This document shows, one piece after another, positions 28,384-37,493 of a stretch of DNA of 64,000 bases. Under the pieces are notes generated by a model. The model was not told the DNA's origin. It saw only the letters and a program-made list of their open reading frames with translations, and ran no database searches. Position 1 is the first letter of the stretch; every line of letters begins with the position of its first letter. The position numbers and the translations under genes are program-made. Source of the DNA: Nitrospiraceae bacterium (GTDB lineage Bacteria; Nitrospirota; Nitrospiria; Nitrospirales; UBA2166); assembly GCA_002726235.1 (NCBI GenBank), contig PBSN01000008.1:606136-670135 (forward strand). The letters run 5' to 3'.

Positions 28384-28644
28384 ATGGGAATACGTTTAGT
28401 CATAATCCTCATCCTCCTAGTGGTCTTGTATTACCTAGGCAAGCAGGTATACCAATTGTTGCTTGGTTCAGGAAAACCAACCGACAAGCCGGGAGCGATC
28501 AGCGCAGGCGTCGATCTCACCCAAGACCCGGTCTGCCTAACCTATGTCTCGAAGGCACGCGCCATCAGCACCAAGCGCAATGGCGAAACTCACTACTTCT
28601 GCAGTGAACATTGTGCCGCTGAGTTCGAGAATCGCGCAGCCTAA
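28384..28644 (+). CDS. Small membrane protein with TRASH/YHS-like metal motif
   Basis: Protein of 86 aa with one N-terminal transmembrane helix (MGIRLVIILILLVVLYYLG) and a soluble C-terminal domain with the pattern DPVCLTYV...GETHYFCSEHCAAEFE. This resembles YHS/TRASH treble-clef domains, which bind metals through the three cysteines. Many such proteins sit near metal-transport genes, but none is adjacent here. The ATG at 28384 is preferred to the upstream TTG at 28372 because GAGG lies 6 bases before it. The stop is 7 bases from the convergent glycosyltransferase gene. Confidence 0.7.
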   Translation: MGIRLVIILILLVVLYYLGKQVYQLLLGSGKPTDKPGAISAGVDLTQDPVCLTYVSKARAISTKRNGETHYFCSEHCAAEFENRAA

Positions 28645-28651
28645 CCTCTAC

Positions 28652-30355
28652 CTACGTCCCACACGTCTTTTCAGACAACAACACATACCCCGCAACATCC
28701 TTCACTATCGGCAATTGCTGAACGTCAGTGGGTAGCTCTGACAATAATCGTTCCTGGGTAATCAGCGTAATCGCTCCCCCTTTGTTGATCAGTCGATCAA
28801 GCGGTTCACGATGGCCCTTGTGTGAAAAAATAATCTTGTGGCGTGCATAAAAAATGTAACTCGGTTTTGTGCGCCCATAGACAACCAGATCGTCATCAGC
28901 CCTAATGCAGTCTCCTGCAAGAGAAGCAAGCACATGTGGGGGTGAGAGAAAGTTTTTATCAAAAATCGGGAAGCCAACATGGATAATAAGTAATGAGGAT
29001 AGTCCAATTGTCACGGCCGCAAGTTGAATTGCCACCCGTACACGCTGTGCCGCTAGCCCATAGAACGCGGTCGCCACGGAGCCAATGAACAGGACCGTAC
29101 CAATGATGGAAATGCCAATCCCAGGATCAACGCTGTCGGCCATGGGAAACTCTTGCGCGATAAATTCAACGAGTTGGTTATACACAAATGGAAATGCCGC
29201 GAGACCTCCGCCTAACAGTGTTCCAAGCACTAAAATGATCCAAAAGGCGCTTGTACCTTTGGGCCGTGCCTCGCCACTCATAAATCGTGCAAGGGGAAAG
29301 GCGACTAAGATCGCCGCTGCCGGAAATAGCGGCGCAATGTAGTGCGGAAGCCTAGTTGCAGAAAACGTAAAGAAGAGAAACAGCACCATAAACCAGCAAG
29401 CGGCAAAGACAAGTAGAGATTGGCCTTGACCACCAGTCATACGATACACTTTAAAGTCTGATACCACGTCCCGAAAAGCTAACGGTAGAAAACCGCTCCA
29501 AGGAAAAAACCCCAGTAGCAGGACAGGGATATAAAACAATATTGTCCCACCATGTCCCCCAATAATGTTGGCGTACCGACCAAGAGTGTTCGCCTGCGCA
29601 GATTCCAAATATGTCACCCCATGGATCATCAGCATTGACCCATACCAAGGTAAGGTAAGGCAGAGAAACAACAACACCCCAACAAATGGGCGGGCTTCAC
29701 AAATCACTTTGCGAAAGTTTTGAGTTAAAAGAACAAATACCAACACCACCAGCAACGGAACAATCACTCCCACAGGCCCTTTAGTAAGCATCGCGCCAGC
29801 CATTGCTATATAGCAGACGAGATACCATCGTTTTTCTCTTCTTTCACCAGAAAACGCAATCCAAAAACTAAATAGTGTGAGGGTTGTAAAAAAGATGAGG
29901 ATCATATCGGTCAGGACCATTCTTCCGATCGCAAGCATCTCGAGGTTCAATAGGAGGCATAAGGTAGACCACCACGCAACGTTGACCGTCGCAACTCGGG
30001 TAAGAAATAGGTACTGCATGAGAATGAGAAGAGTCCCGAATACGGCAGAGGGAAAGCGCGCAGAAAATTCGTTGACGCCAAAGACGAGATAGGAAGCCCC
30101 GATAAGCCAGTAGGTGAAAACCGGCTTCGCAAAACGAGGTTCACCGTTGAGGGTTGGAGAGATCCAATCTCCGCGCTCGAGCATCTCACGAGGCGCGCCA
30201 GCGTTGCTCCCCTCATCGTTATCAGTCAGGTTAAGAGCGCCAAGTGCCGAGAAAAAGAGCACTCCACAGAGAAACAGAAGAATCCCATTATGTCGGATGT
30301 GAATCGGTATCACGGTAGCACAATCACTCGCATGAAAATAACACCAGGGTTGCAT
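28652..30355 (-). CDS. GT39/ArnT-like membrane glycosyltransferase
   Basis: Integral membrane protein of 567 aa with about 11-12 transmembrane helices and a periplasmic C-terminal part. The first loop has the dolichyl-mannosyltransferase/ArnT signature: [42 protein letters not shown], with the acidic DNDE as likely catalytic site. Members transfer a sugar from a polyprenyl-phosphate carrier to lipid A, protein or another acceptor on the periplasmic face. The acceptor cannot be told here. The gene stands alone between two plus-strand genes. Confidence 0.82.
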   Translation of the reverse strand: MQPWCYFHASDCATVIPIHIRHNGILLFLCGVLFFSALGALNLTDNDEGSNAGAPREMLERGDWISPTLNGEPRFAKPVFTYWLIGASYLVFGVNEFSARFPSAVFGTLLILMQYLFLTRVATVNVAWWSTLCLLLNLEMLAIGRMVLTDMILIFFTTLTLFSFWIAFSGERREKRWYLVCYIAMAGAMLTKGPVGVIVPLLVVLVFVLLTQNFRKVICEARPFVGVLLFLCLTLPWYGSMLMIHGVTYLESAQANTLGRYANIIGGHGGTILFYIPVLLLGFFPWSGFLPLAFRDVVSDFKVYRMTGGQGQSLLVFAACWFMVLFLFFTFSATRLPHYIAPLFPAAAILVAFPLARFMSGEARPKGTSAFWIILVLGTLLGGGLAAFPFVYNQLVEFIAQEFPMADSVDPGIGISIIGTVLFIGSVATAFYGLAAQRVRVAIQLAAVTIGLSSLLIIHVGFPIFDKNFLSPPHVLASLAGDCIRADDDLVVYGRTKPSYIFYARHKIIFSHKGHREPLDRLINKGGAITLITQERLLSELPTDVQQLPIVKDVAGYVLLSEKTCGT

Positions 30356-30420
30356 CGGGCCTTGAGATACGTATCATGATGCTAATACATGAAGAACTCA
30401 AGGAGGCTGAGGAAAGGATA

Positions 30421-31188
30421 ATGAAGAAGCTGGTATTGATCCGCCACGGAGAAAGCGTCTGGAACAAGGAAAATCGGTTTACCGGATGGGTCGATGTCGA
30501 ACTCTCTCCGAAGGGCCTTGAAGAAGCCAGCGAAGCAGGACGTACCTTGCGTAATAAAGGGTTCGAGTTTGATGTCGCCTATACCTCGCTATTAAAACGT
30601 GCCATCAAAACACTATGGCTGGTACTGGAAGAAATGGACCACATGTGGATTCCAGTACACCGGACCTGGCATCTTAATGAGCGACACTATGGCCTACTGC
30701 AAGGTTTGAACAAAATCGAAACGGTCGAAAAACACGGAGAAAAGCAAGTGCACGTCTGGCGACGCAGCTACGACATTCGCCCTCCAGCGCTCGGATCGAA
30801 TGACCCGAACTTTCCAGGGCATGATCCGCGTTACAAGGCCCTCGCGATCCAACAGATCCCAGCGACGGAATGCTTAAAAGATGTGGTGAATCGATTCTTG
30901 CCCTATTGGCAATCGACCATTGCTCCCGCGATCGAAAAGGGTGAACGGGTCCTCATCGCCGCGCATGGAAACAGCATACGCGCACTAGTTATGTATTTAG
31001 ACGAAATTTCAGAGGACAAAATCACGGACCTCAACATTCCAACGGGAATCCCGCTAGTGTACGAATTAGAAGATGGTCTTCGGCCCATCCGTCATTACTA
31101 CCTCGGCGACCCCGAAACTATTGAACGTGCAACGCAAGCCGTTGCCAATCAAACTACAAGAAAAAGCTCACCTTCACCCACGCCGTAA
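30421..31188 (+). CDS. gpmA: 2,3-bisphosphoglycerate-dependent phosphoglycerate mutase
   Basis: Glycolytic enzyme of 255 aa interconverting 3- and 2-phosphoglycerate through a phosphohistidine. [24 protein letters not shown] contains catalytic H9, [15 protein letters not shown] carries the active-site acid, and the second histidine is in [11 protein letters not shown]. The long insert after YDIRPP is typical of dPGM. The ATG at 30421 is preferred over the open frame upstream at 30376 because the family begins at [11 protein letters not shown] and an AAAGG lies 4 bases before it. The 3' end overlaps the convergent alcohol dehydrogenase gene by 15 bases. Confidence 0.95.
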   Translation: MKKLVLIRHGESVWNKENRFTGWVDVELSPKGLEEASEAGRTLRNKGFEFDVAYTSLLKRAIKTLWLVLEEMDHMWIPVHRTWHLNERHYGLLQGLNKIETVEKHGEKQVHVWRRSYDIRPPALGSNDPNFPGHDPRYKALAIQQIPATECLKDVVNRFLPYWQSTIAPAIEKGERVLIAAHGNSIRALVMYLDEISEDKITDLNIPTGIPLVYELEDGLRPIRHYYLGDPETIERATQAVANQTTRKSSPSPTP

Positions 31189-32181
31189 ATCCAACACCCC
31201 CGCCCCTTGAATCTTTCCAGCCTTCATGGTCTGAAGCGCAAAGTTTGCTTCTTCAAGACTGAACAATTCCGTATGTGTCCTGATGGGTATCTCCGAAGCA
31301 ATCTGCAGTAAGTCCAACCCATCTTGCTTAGTATTAGCTGTGACACTGCGAATGACCCGCTCGCCAAAAAGCTCTTCATCATAGTTCAAAGATGGGATCG
31401 GACTCATATGGATACCTGCGATTGCCAATGTTCCACCTTTGCCTAACGCTCGCATTGCAAAAGGAACGAGTTCACCAGCTGGTGCAAACATGATGGCACA
31501 GTGTAACTTCTCTCGTGGGACCTCTGATGAACCACCAACCCAAGAGGCTCCAAGTTCAAGGGCCAACACCCTGTGGTGCTCACGCTGCGAGAAAACAGAA
31601 ACAGAGCACCCCCAATGTTTCGCCACCTGAATCGCGATATGTGCCGCAGCACCAAACCCGTAAAAACCCAAATGCTGGCCAGGCCGAATGCCACTAAGTC
31701 GTAATGCTCGATAGCCAATAATCCCGGCGCACAACAACGGTGCCGCTTCTTCATCATGAAACTCATAAGGCATCGTGTACACAAAAGATTCCGAAGCCAC
31801 GATATATTCTGCAAACCCTCCATCGACGTGATACCCTGTAAACGTGCTACGATCACACAGATTTTCACGAGCACTAATGCAGAAATTGCACTTCCCACAT
31901 GTTTTCTGCAACCAAGCCACCCCAACTCGATCCCCCTCGTTAAAATTTCTTACGTCTTCCCCTACTTTATCCACAACACCCACAATCTGATGGCCAGGGA
32001 TCACCGGCCGTTTTGCCTCAGGAAGTTCTCCTTCGACAACATGAAGATCTGTCCGGCACACTCCACACACATGCACCTTCACGCGAATCTGACCGATCAG
32101 TGGCTCCGGCAACAGCACATCCGTAAGAACCAAAGGGTTACTCCCAACTTCAGCCGACTGTTGTAGAACCATGGCTTTCAT
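31174..32181 (-). CDS. Zinc-dependent alcohol dehydrogenase
   Basis: Medium-chain dehydrogenase of 335 aa, of the AdhA type. The catalytic zinc ligands are the Cys in [13 protein letters not shown], the His in VIPGHQIVG and a later Cys near [13 protein letters not shown]. The structural zinc site is [16 protein letters not shown] Rossmann fold with [16 protein letters not shown] binds NAD(P). The start at ATG 32181 is favoured because family members begin at MKAMVL, although no ribosome binding site is visible. An upstream TTG would add six residues. Substrate is unknown. It stands alone and overlaps the end of gpmA convergently. Confidence 0.85.
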   Translation of the reverse strand: MKAMVLQQSAEVGSNPLVLTDVLLPEPLIGQIRVKVHVCGVCRTDLHVVEGELPEAKRPVIPGHQIVGVVDKVGEDVRNFNEGDRVGVAWLQKTCGKCNFCISARENLCDRSTFTGYHVDGGFAEYIVASESFVYTMPYEFHDEEAAPLLCAGIIGYRALRLSGIRPGQHLGFYGFGAAAHIAIQVAKHWGCSVSVFSQREHHRVLALELGASWVGGSSEVPREKLHCAIMFAPAGELVPFAMRALGKGGTLAIAGIHMSPIPSLNYDEELFGERVIRSVTANTKQDGLDLLQIASEIPIRTHTELFSLEEANFALQTMKAGKIQGAGVLDLRRG

Positions 32182-32508
32182 ACAAAAGCTGTGAAACAAT
32201 TATCGAAAAATAAGAGCAGTCGCGATAGAACTAGGAAAAATCATGGAACCAAGACGGCACCCCAGCAGTGGATGAAGATGATCAACCAGCAACGGCTCCA
32301 GTTGCATCCGGTAGCAGACGATCATAAAGAGCAAGATCCATTAGTATAACCGACCCCCATCACACACACTGTCACACAAGTGTGTGCATTGAATCAAGAA
32401 ACGCGCAGAAAGGCGTAGAACATCATTACCAACCCATACTCATTGGACATCCGACCAAGGCTTCGCTAGCATTTGGCGCAGGAAAAATCGCAAATATTGG
32501 GTGATTAT
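32182..32508. other. Divergent intergenic region
   Basis: About 330 bp between the divergent alcohol dehydrogenase and flavodoxin genes, with no gene seen. CACACAC and GTGTGTG arms around 32358-32385 could pair loosely, but there is no following T-run, so I do not call a terminator. Confidence 0.4.
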
Positions 32509-33159
32509 ATGACAACAATTTTCCCCTCTTCTTTCGGATTGTTTGTAAGCGCCATGGTTTTCCTCACCTCCAGCCCGTGCTTTGGAGACACTAACGTAGT
32601 CCCTGAAGAGCTACCAACAGTCAACGTCAAGATCCTCATTACGTACCACTCTCTGACTGATAATACGGCAAAAATGGCGCAAGGCGTTGCCGAAGGGGCA
32701 CGTTCTATGGAAGAAGTAGTCGTGGTCGTAAAACCAGTCTCTGCGGTCACCGCCAACGATCTTTTCTCTTCAGATGCGATTATCGTCGGCTCACCAGTGT
32801 ACTGGTCAAACATGGCCGGAGAGGTCAAGACATTCTTTGATAATTGGCAATTCAAGTTCGGTGTTTATCCAGAATTCAAAATGCGAGACAAGGTGGGTGC
32901 GGCCTTTAGTACCGGCGGTGGACGCTCCAACGGCAAGGAACTGACCATGCTGACGATTTTGTCTGCGATGCTGGGAAATCAAATGATCGTCGTGAGCGGA
33001 GGAGGAGCCTTTGGTGCTAGCGCAACAACCGAAGGGGAAAGTCCTGGCATCGACGCGTACGAATATAATGAGGCTCAAACACTGGGGCGACGAGTCGCCG
33101 AAGTCGCATCTCTCGTGAAAGGTGGCCAATTACGCCAAACACGGAAGACAAGCCCATAG
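32509..33159 (+). CDS. Exported flavodoxin-like / NAD(P)H:quinone reductase-like protein
   Basis: Protein of 216 aa starting at ATG 32509. A signal-peptide-like segment (about residues 8-26, GLFVSAMVFLTSS ending PCFG) precedes a flavodoxin fold. The phosphate loop is TYHSLTDNTAKMAQGV, and later motifs are GSPVYWSNMAGEVKTFFDNW, AFSTGGGRSNGKE and GGGAFGAS, as in WrbA and other NADPH-dependent FMN reductases. Export is unusual for a flavodoxin, and the hydrophobic segment could alternatively be an uncleaved anchor. Electron partner and substrate are unknown. The gene stands alone. Confidence 0.72.
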   Translation: MTTIFPSSFGLFVSAMVFLTSSPCFGDTNVVPEELPTVNVKILITYHSLTDNTAKMAQGVAEGARSMEEVVVVVKPVSAVTANDLFSSDAIIVGSPVYWSNMAGEVKTFFDNWQFKFGVYPEFKMRDKVGAAFSTGGGRSNGKELTMLTILSAMLGNQMIVVSGGGAFGASATTEGESPGIDAYEYNEAQTLGRRVAEVASLVKGGQLRQTRKTSP

Positions 33160-33363
33160 ATTCAACACCCCTTATCACTGAGAGGTATTGTCCAGCGTCT
33201 TCTCGTGAATTATCATCTTTCATGCGGCTGACCACAGAGCTTCCAAATAATTCATCCCCCTTAGGAAGGCTGACGATTTCATGACAGACTCGCGAATCGC
33301 CATAGCAACAGTGGATACAATCTCGATTGCAAGCCACTCAAACCATGGCGACACTACTGTCCT

Positions 33364-35097
33364 ATGAAATTTCTAACCCTCATTCAATATTTTGAACGGC
33401 TTGAAGCGACGACCAAGCGTCTTGATATGTTTGAAATTCTTGCCGAGCTTTTTCGTCTCTCCAACGCCAACGAAATCGACAAGATTATTTACCTCGTTCA
33501 AGAACAATTACTCCCTTCGTTCTATACCTTGGAAATGGGCATGTCTGAAAAGTTACTCATCCGAGCAATTACTGATGCATCGGGCAAGGACCTCACTGAG
33601 ATCCAGCAACATTTTCGATCCAGTGGAGACTTAGGGATAACAACGGAGCATTTTTTGAGCGGTCAGCATGGCACCAACCTCGACGTACACACCGTGTATT
33701 CACAACTCTGCGACCTCGCAGAGCTGGCAGGAAAGGGAAGTGTTGAACAAAAGGTTGAAGCGCTCACAGCACTCCTGCATTCCGCAACACCAACCGAAGC
33801 CAAGTACATTAGCCGTTTTGTAGTCGGTCGAATGCGCTTAGGCACAGGAAATGCCACAATACTTGAAGCCTTAAGCCTCGCCAAGACCGGCGAGCGGAAA
33901 CCCAAGACAATCCTCGAACGCGGATTCAATCTCTGTTCGGATCTCGGAATGGTAGGCCGTATTTTGTTTACCGATGGCATTTCTGGAATCGAGAAAATCA
34001 GCCCGACGGTGGGATCCCCTATCCGCATGGCCTTATGCGAGCGTGTTGCAACCCCCGAGGACGTGATTAAGAAAATCGGTCGCTGTTCCGTCGAACCAAA
34101 ATTGGACGGGTTTCGTTGCCAAATTCATAAATCCAAAGAAGAGGTTGAAATTTTCTCACGCAACCTCGAACGCACGACGCCAATGTTCCCTGAACTGGTT
34201 CAGGCCACAAAGACGGCAATCAACGCCGAGAGTATCATCTTCGAAGGTGAGGCCCTCAGCTATGACGATCTGACGGGCGAACTTCAGCCATTCCAAGTCA
34301 CCATACAGCGGAAACGAAAACACGGCATCGTGCAAGCTGCGACGGATATTCCGCTGAAACTCTTTGCGTTTGATCTTCTCTACGTCAACGGCGAGGACTG
34401 GACGAATCGGGCATATTCTGATCGACGCAAGCTATTAAGTTCGTTGATTACAAACAACCCGGTCATCGAACTCGGGCATGCCGATGAGACAGATGATCCT
34501 GCCGAGTTTTCCCGGATATTCCAGACTGCTATCGATAAAGGCGCAGAGGGCGTAGTAGCCAAACGCCTTGACGGCCCATACAAAGCTGGTGCACGAGATT
34601 TCAACTGGATCAAACTTAAACGTAGCTACAAAGGAACGCTGGCCGATACGGTAGACGTATGTCTAGTCGGCTATTTCAGTGGAAAAGGCACACGTGCTGA
34701 ATTCGGTATCGGAGCGGTACTTGCAACTGTCTACGATCCCAATACTGATACGTTTAAAACAGTCTCTCGAATCGGCTCAGGATTCTCCCAAGAGGACTGG
34801 GGCCGACTGCGCAAAGTTCTTGACTCCCATGCCTCAGAATCAATGCCACCACGTGTAGTCTCAACACTCACCCCTAACGTGTGGGTTCATCCCCACACCG
34901 TGATCACAGTAATGGCTGATGAAATCACCCGCTCAGCAATGCATACCTGTGGAAAAGATGAAAATGGCATTGGATATGCACTGCGGTTTCCTCGCGCACA
35001 AGGGTTTATTCGCAGTGACAAGAATCCTGAAGACGCAACAACCGTTTCCGAAATCATCACCATGTCGGAAAGCCAAAAACTCATAAAGCTGGCATGA
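33364..35097 (+). CDS. ATP-dependent DNA ligase (archaeal type)
   Basis: Ligase of 577 aa with an N-terminal DNA-binding domain, an adenylation domain with nucleotidyl lysine K246 in VEPKLDGFRCQIH, and an OB-fold domain. Further motifs are SRNLERTTPMFPEL (III), FEGEALSYD, EGVVAKRLDGPYKAGARDFNWIKLK (IV/V) and the C-terminal RFPRAQGFIRSDKNPEDA. Length and domain order match the archaeal and eukaryotic DNA ligase I group rather than the short bacterial LigD/LigB forms. Bacteria use NAD-dependent LigA for replication, so this is probably an extra repair enzyme gained by transfer. The gene stands alone with no Ku or primase neighbour. Confidence 0.92.
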   Translation: MKFLTLIQYFERLEATTKRLDMFEILAELFRLSNANEIDKIIYLVQEQLLPSFYTLEMGMSEKLLIRAITDASGKDLTEIQQHFRSSGDLGITTEHFLSGQHGTNLDVHTVYSQLCDLAELAGKGSVEQKVEALTALLHSATPTEAKYISRFVVGRMRLGTGNATILEALSLAKTGERKPKTILERGFNLCSDLGMVGRILFTDGISGIEKISPTVGSPIRMALCERVATPEDVIKKIGRCSVEPKLDGFRCQIHKSKEEVEIFSRNLERTTPMFPELVQATKTAINAESIIFEGEALSYDDLTGELQPFQVTIQRKRKHGIVQAATDIPLKLFAFDLLYVNGEDWTNRAYSDRRKLLSSLITNNPVIELGHADETDDPAEFSRIFQTAIDKGAEGVVAKRLDGPYKAGARDFNWIKLKRSYKGTLADTVDVCLVGYFSGKGTRAEFGIGAVLATVYDPNTDTFKTVSRIGSGFSQEDWGRLRKVLDSHASESMPPRVVSTLTPNVWVHPHTVITVMADEITRSAMHTCGKDENGIGYALRFPRAQGFIRSDKNPEDATTVSEIITMSESQKLIKLA

Positions 35098-35135
35098 GAT
35101 CTTGAGGCTGTTCGCAAATATACCTACCCAAAGAC

Positions 35136-35166
35136 TTGACTGCGGGTTAAAGGAAAAGGGTATTAT
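35136..35166 (+). promoter_or_regulatory. Possible sigma70-type promoter of the smbP-like gene
   Basis: TTGACT at 35136-35141 and TATTAT at 35161-35166 resemble -35 and -10 boxes. The 19-base spacing is longer than the preferred 17. The position, about 80 bases before the SmbP-like start, is suitable. Confidence 0.4.
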
Positions 35167-35252
35167 TTAAAATATCACGCCATAGGAGAAATACATCACC
35201 ACCGTTAACAGAGGCTCAGTGTCATTTTTCCGAACAATTTAAGGAGGATACA

Positions 35253-35678
35253 ATGCGAAAATACACGAATATTCTCGTCACAATCCTTGTTCTTGGATGT
35301 ATTGCGTTCACCGCAGGAGGCGCAATCGCAGACAGCGACCATGGCCATGGCCATGGCCCCGATGAGGCAATGGGCCACCTAAACGCGGCGATTTCTCACG
35401 CAAAGGGTGCGGTCATGCATGGTGGAGAGGGACATGCGGGAGAAGTATCGAAGCATGCTGCAGAATCCATTGCACACGCGAAAGGAGCTATTCACAGCAT
35501 GCCTTCTAAAAATCCCCATGGGGCAGAAGCTATATCACACATCAAGGAAGCTGTAACGCACCTGCAGGCTGCGGTAAAACACGGGGACCAAGGACATGCT
35601 GACCAAGCCACGAGTCACGCGAACGAAGGTGTCAACCATCTTGGTGGCGCGGCAATGCACGCAAAAGAAGTACACTAA
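35253..35678 (+). CDS. smbP: SmbP-like histidine-rich periplasmic metal-binding protein
   Basis: Protein of 141 aa with a cleavable signal peptide (MRKYTNILVTILVLGCIAF, probable cleavage after AIA) and a mature part rich in His, Ala and Gly in heptad-like repeats (HLNAAISHAKGAVMHG, HAAESIAHAKGAIH, HIKEAVTHLQAAVKHG, HANEGVNHLGGAAMHA). This pattern matches small metal-binding protein SmbP of ammonia oxidisers, a helical bundle that binds copper and other divalent metals. AAGGAGG lies 6 bases before ATG 35253. A convergent gene encodes another histidine-rich periplasmic protein. Symbol assigned by resemblance. Confidence 0.8.
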   Translation: MRKYTNILVTILVLGCIAFTAGGAIADSDHGHGHGPDEAMGHLNAAISHAKGAVMHGGEGHAGEVSKHAAESIAHAKGAIHSMPSKNPHGAEAISHIKEAVTHLQAAVKHGDQGHADQATSHANEGVNHLGGAAMHAKEVH

Positions 35679-35794
35679 CAAGATGTTGAAACAGTCCTCC
35701 AGCAGCGTTCTCGACCCTTTGTCGTCTTCCCGTGGACACTCCGAACTTCACAGTCCATTCGGCCCTGCTGAACAGATGATTTTTAATATCCTGC
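35679..35794. repeat. Palindromic intergenic element (second copy)
   Basis: A 116-bp element beginning CAAGATGTTGAAACAG at the base after the smbP stop codon and ending TTTTTAATATCCTG, whose complement CAGGATATTAAAAA matches the left end imperfectly. GTCCTCCAGCAGCGTTCTCG follows the left end, and GGCCCTGCTGAACAG precedes the right end. The same pattern underlies the element at 20485-20610. No coding capacity. Confidence 0.6.
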
Positions 35795-35813
35795 AGATTG
35801 TGTGAATACCTCG

Positions 35814-35846
35814 CGGGGTGACGTGAAATCGTCACCCCGTTATTTT
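35814..35846 (+). terminator. Rho-independent terminator after the smbP-like gene
   Basis: A perfect 10-bp stem (CGGGGTGACG / CGTCACCCCG) with loop TGAAAT is followed by TTATTTT. It ends plus-strand transcription 5 bases before the stop of the convergent Spy-like gene. The repeat element lies between smbP and this hairpin. Confidence 0.85.
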
Positions 35847-35850
35847 ACAC

Positions 35851-36561
35851 TCAGTGCCCCATACCATGCCCACTGCTGCCGTGATGGCCTTTCTTGCCAT
35901 GATGGCCCTTGCCCAAACCGGCATGACCATGACCCATCATGTGACCATGTACCATCGTTGAAAACTGTTCCTGCTGTTCAGTCGTCAGCTCCTTCTTCAC
36001 GTTCAAAAAGGCATCAATCCTGGCCATCATCAGCTCACCTTTCAAATGTCCAATTGATTCGACAATTGCTTGGAGCTGCCCTCGATCGGGATTAGGCGAA
36101 TCGATGAGGAGACCAAGGTCAATTTCTGCAATCCGAACATTTGCTTTCTTTTGAATAACCGCTTTCTTGTAATCGGCTTCAACCGGTCGGAGCGCGGCGA
36201 CTTGTGATTTCGTAAGGTGCAACTTTTTCTTCAGCATCTGCAAAGAAAATGCATGGTGATGCGTGTCACCATGCATACCCTCATGCCCATATTTTTTGCC
36301 ATGCCCATATTTTTTGCCATGCCCGTCTTTTTTGCCATGCCCATATTTTTTGCCATGCCCGTCTTTCTTCCCGTGCCCGCGAATCTCTCCATGATGTCCC
36401 TTCTTCCCATGGTAGTCGCCGTCGTAGGCCTCTCCATATTCCATATCCATAGAAAAATGTTTCCCATGCTTCCCTTCATCAGCAACGGCGCCATTGGCAA
36501 AGAGAAGAAGCAGGACAGCACAAAACCCGACAATTCCACGATGTGTGTGTGTATGATTCAT
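35851..36561 (-). CDS. Spy/CpxP-like histidine-rich periplasmic protein
   Basis: Protein of 236 aa starting at ATG 36561, which has AAGGAGG 7 bases upstream. An earlier in-frame start at 36651 lacks this. It has a signal peptide (GIVGFCAVLLLLFANGAVA), then a low-complexity region of GHGKKYGHGKKDGHGKK repeats, a helical core with LTKSQVAALRPVEADYKKA and LTTEQQEQFSTMV, and a second His/Gly-rich tail (GKGHHGKKGHHGSS). The LTxxQ-type helices match the Spy/CpxP family of periplasmic chaperones and metal sensors, and the His-rich parts suggest metal binding. It converges on the SmbP-like gene, so both may serve metal handling in the periplasm. Confidence 0.78.
   Translation of the reverse strand: MNHTHTHRGIVGFCAVLLLLFANGAVADEGKHGKHFSMDMEYGEAYDGDYHGKKGHHGEIRGHGKKDGHGKKYGHGKKDGHGKKYGHGKKYGHEGMHGDTHHHAFSLQMLKKKLHLTKSQVAALRPVEADYKKAVIQKKANVRIAEIDLGLLIDSPNPDRGQLQAIVESIGHLKGELMMARIDAFLNVKKELTTEQQEQFSTMVHGHMMGHGHAGLGKGHHGKKGHHGSSGHGMGH
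36282..36371 (-). repeat. 18-bp tandem repeats encoding GHGKK-type repeats
   Basis: Five 18-bp units on the plus strand start at 36282, 36300, 36318, 36336 and 36354. They alternate between CATGCCCATATTTTTTGC and a CATGCCCGTCTTTTTTGC variant. They encode six-residue repeats (KYGHGK / KDGHGK) in the Spy-like protein and are likely to vary in number through slippage. Confidence 0.85.
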
Positions 36562-36664
36562 CTTCGATCCTCCTTGTGATGCAAACAATATCGTTGAGAT
36601 TGCCCTTTTACAAACCAGCTTCATGTGGAGAGGCATGATCTCACAAACCACCGCATGCTTGTTA

Positions 36665-37321
36665 TTAAATTTTTCGATACGCCTTACAAAACTCCTGCAT
36701 CGGACATTGGAGACATACCGGGACTTTCGCCGAACAGATGCATGCCCCGAAATCCATCAATGCTTGGTTAAAGTCGTAGGTACGGCCACGCGGAAGGAGC
36801 CCATCGGACAATGCCCACATCATCGCATCCGAAGGCTTCGTACGTGGTTTGCCGAGAAACACACGAAGCACCACCCGGCGCACGTTGGTATCTAAGATAG
36901 GCACATCCTGTTTAAAGGCAAACGAGCGAATTGCACCTGACGTATATCGCCCGATTCCCTTGAACGACTGAAGTTCTTCGTCGCTGTGTGGAAGCTGGCC
37001 ATCGTAATGTGCGACGGTTTCCCGAGCGATGGTATGGAGCTGTATCGGCCTGATGTTATAGCCCAACGGATACCATATTTTCTTAACATCCTGCACGCGG
37101 GCTTTTGCAAGCGCCTGCAGCGTGGGGTACTTGGAGAGAAATTCATGGTATTTCGGCACCACCCGATCAACCTGCGTTTGTTGCAGCATAACCTCAGAGA
37201 CCAGAATCGAATACGGATCTGAAGTTTCGCGCCAAGGTAATTCGCGCGCATTCTTTCGATACCAGCGCAATAATTTCTGCTGAAATCTGCTTTTCAGATG
37301 TCTGGGAATAGCACGCAACAC
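36665..37321 (-). CDS. mutY: MutY-family A/G DNA glycosylase lacking the C-terminal domain
   Basis: DNA glycosylase of 218 aa of the MutY type, which removes adenine opposite 8-oxoguanine. The catalytic domain is complete: E43 in SEVMLQQTQVDRV, a helix-hairpin-helix FKGIGRYTSGAIRSFAF with Y126 at the variable position, D144 in ILDTNVRRVV, and the [4Fe-4S] ligands C196-x6-C203-x2-C206-x5-C212. The NUDIX-like C-terminal domain of classical MutY (about 130 residues, which reads 8-oxoG) is absent. The protein ends six residues after the cluster, as in archaeal MIG-type enzymes. The start is a GTG directly after a stop. Confidence 0.8.
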   Translation of the reverse strand: MLRAIPRHLKSRFQQKLLRWYRKNARELPWRETSDPYSILVSEVMLQQTQVDRVVPKYHEFLSKYPTLQALAKARVQDVKKIWYPLGYNIRPIQLHTIARETVAHYDGQLPHSDEELQSFKGIGRYTSGAIRSFAFKQDVPILDTNVRRVVLRVFLGKPRTKPSDAMMWALSDGLLPRGRTYDFNQALMDFGACICSAKVPVCLQCPMQEFCKAYRKI

Positions 37322-37493
37322 AACTTACGATTCTAACAGGATAGTAAAAATGGCCGCCAGCCCTGTTTTCACAACACGCAAAAATCACTTTCTCCCACTT
37401 TACGGAAGATCAATGCACGGCAACCACAGCACAATGACAAAATATATGTAACCATCCCTATGGCATCACAAATCACGTTGAACGTTAGCTCAA

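Noticed and set aside
36282-36371. Regular repeats suggestive of a CRISPR array
   Set aside because: Units are contiguous 18-bp coding repeats without spacers, within the Spy-like gene.
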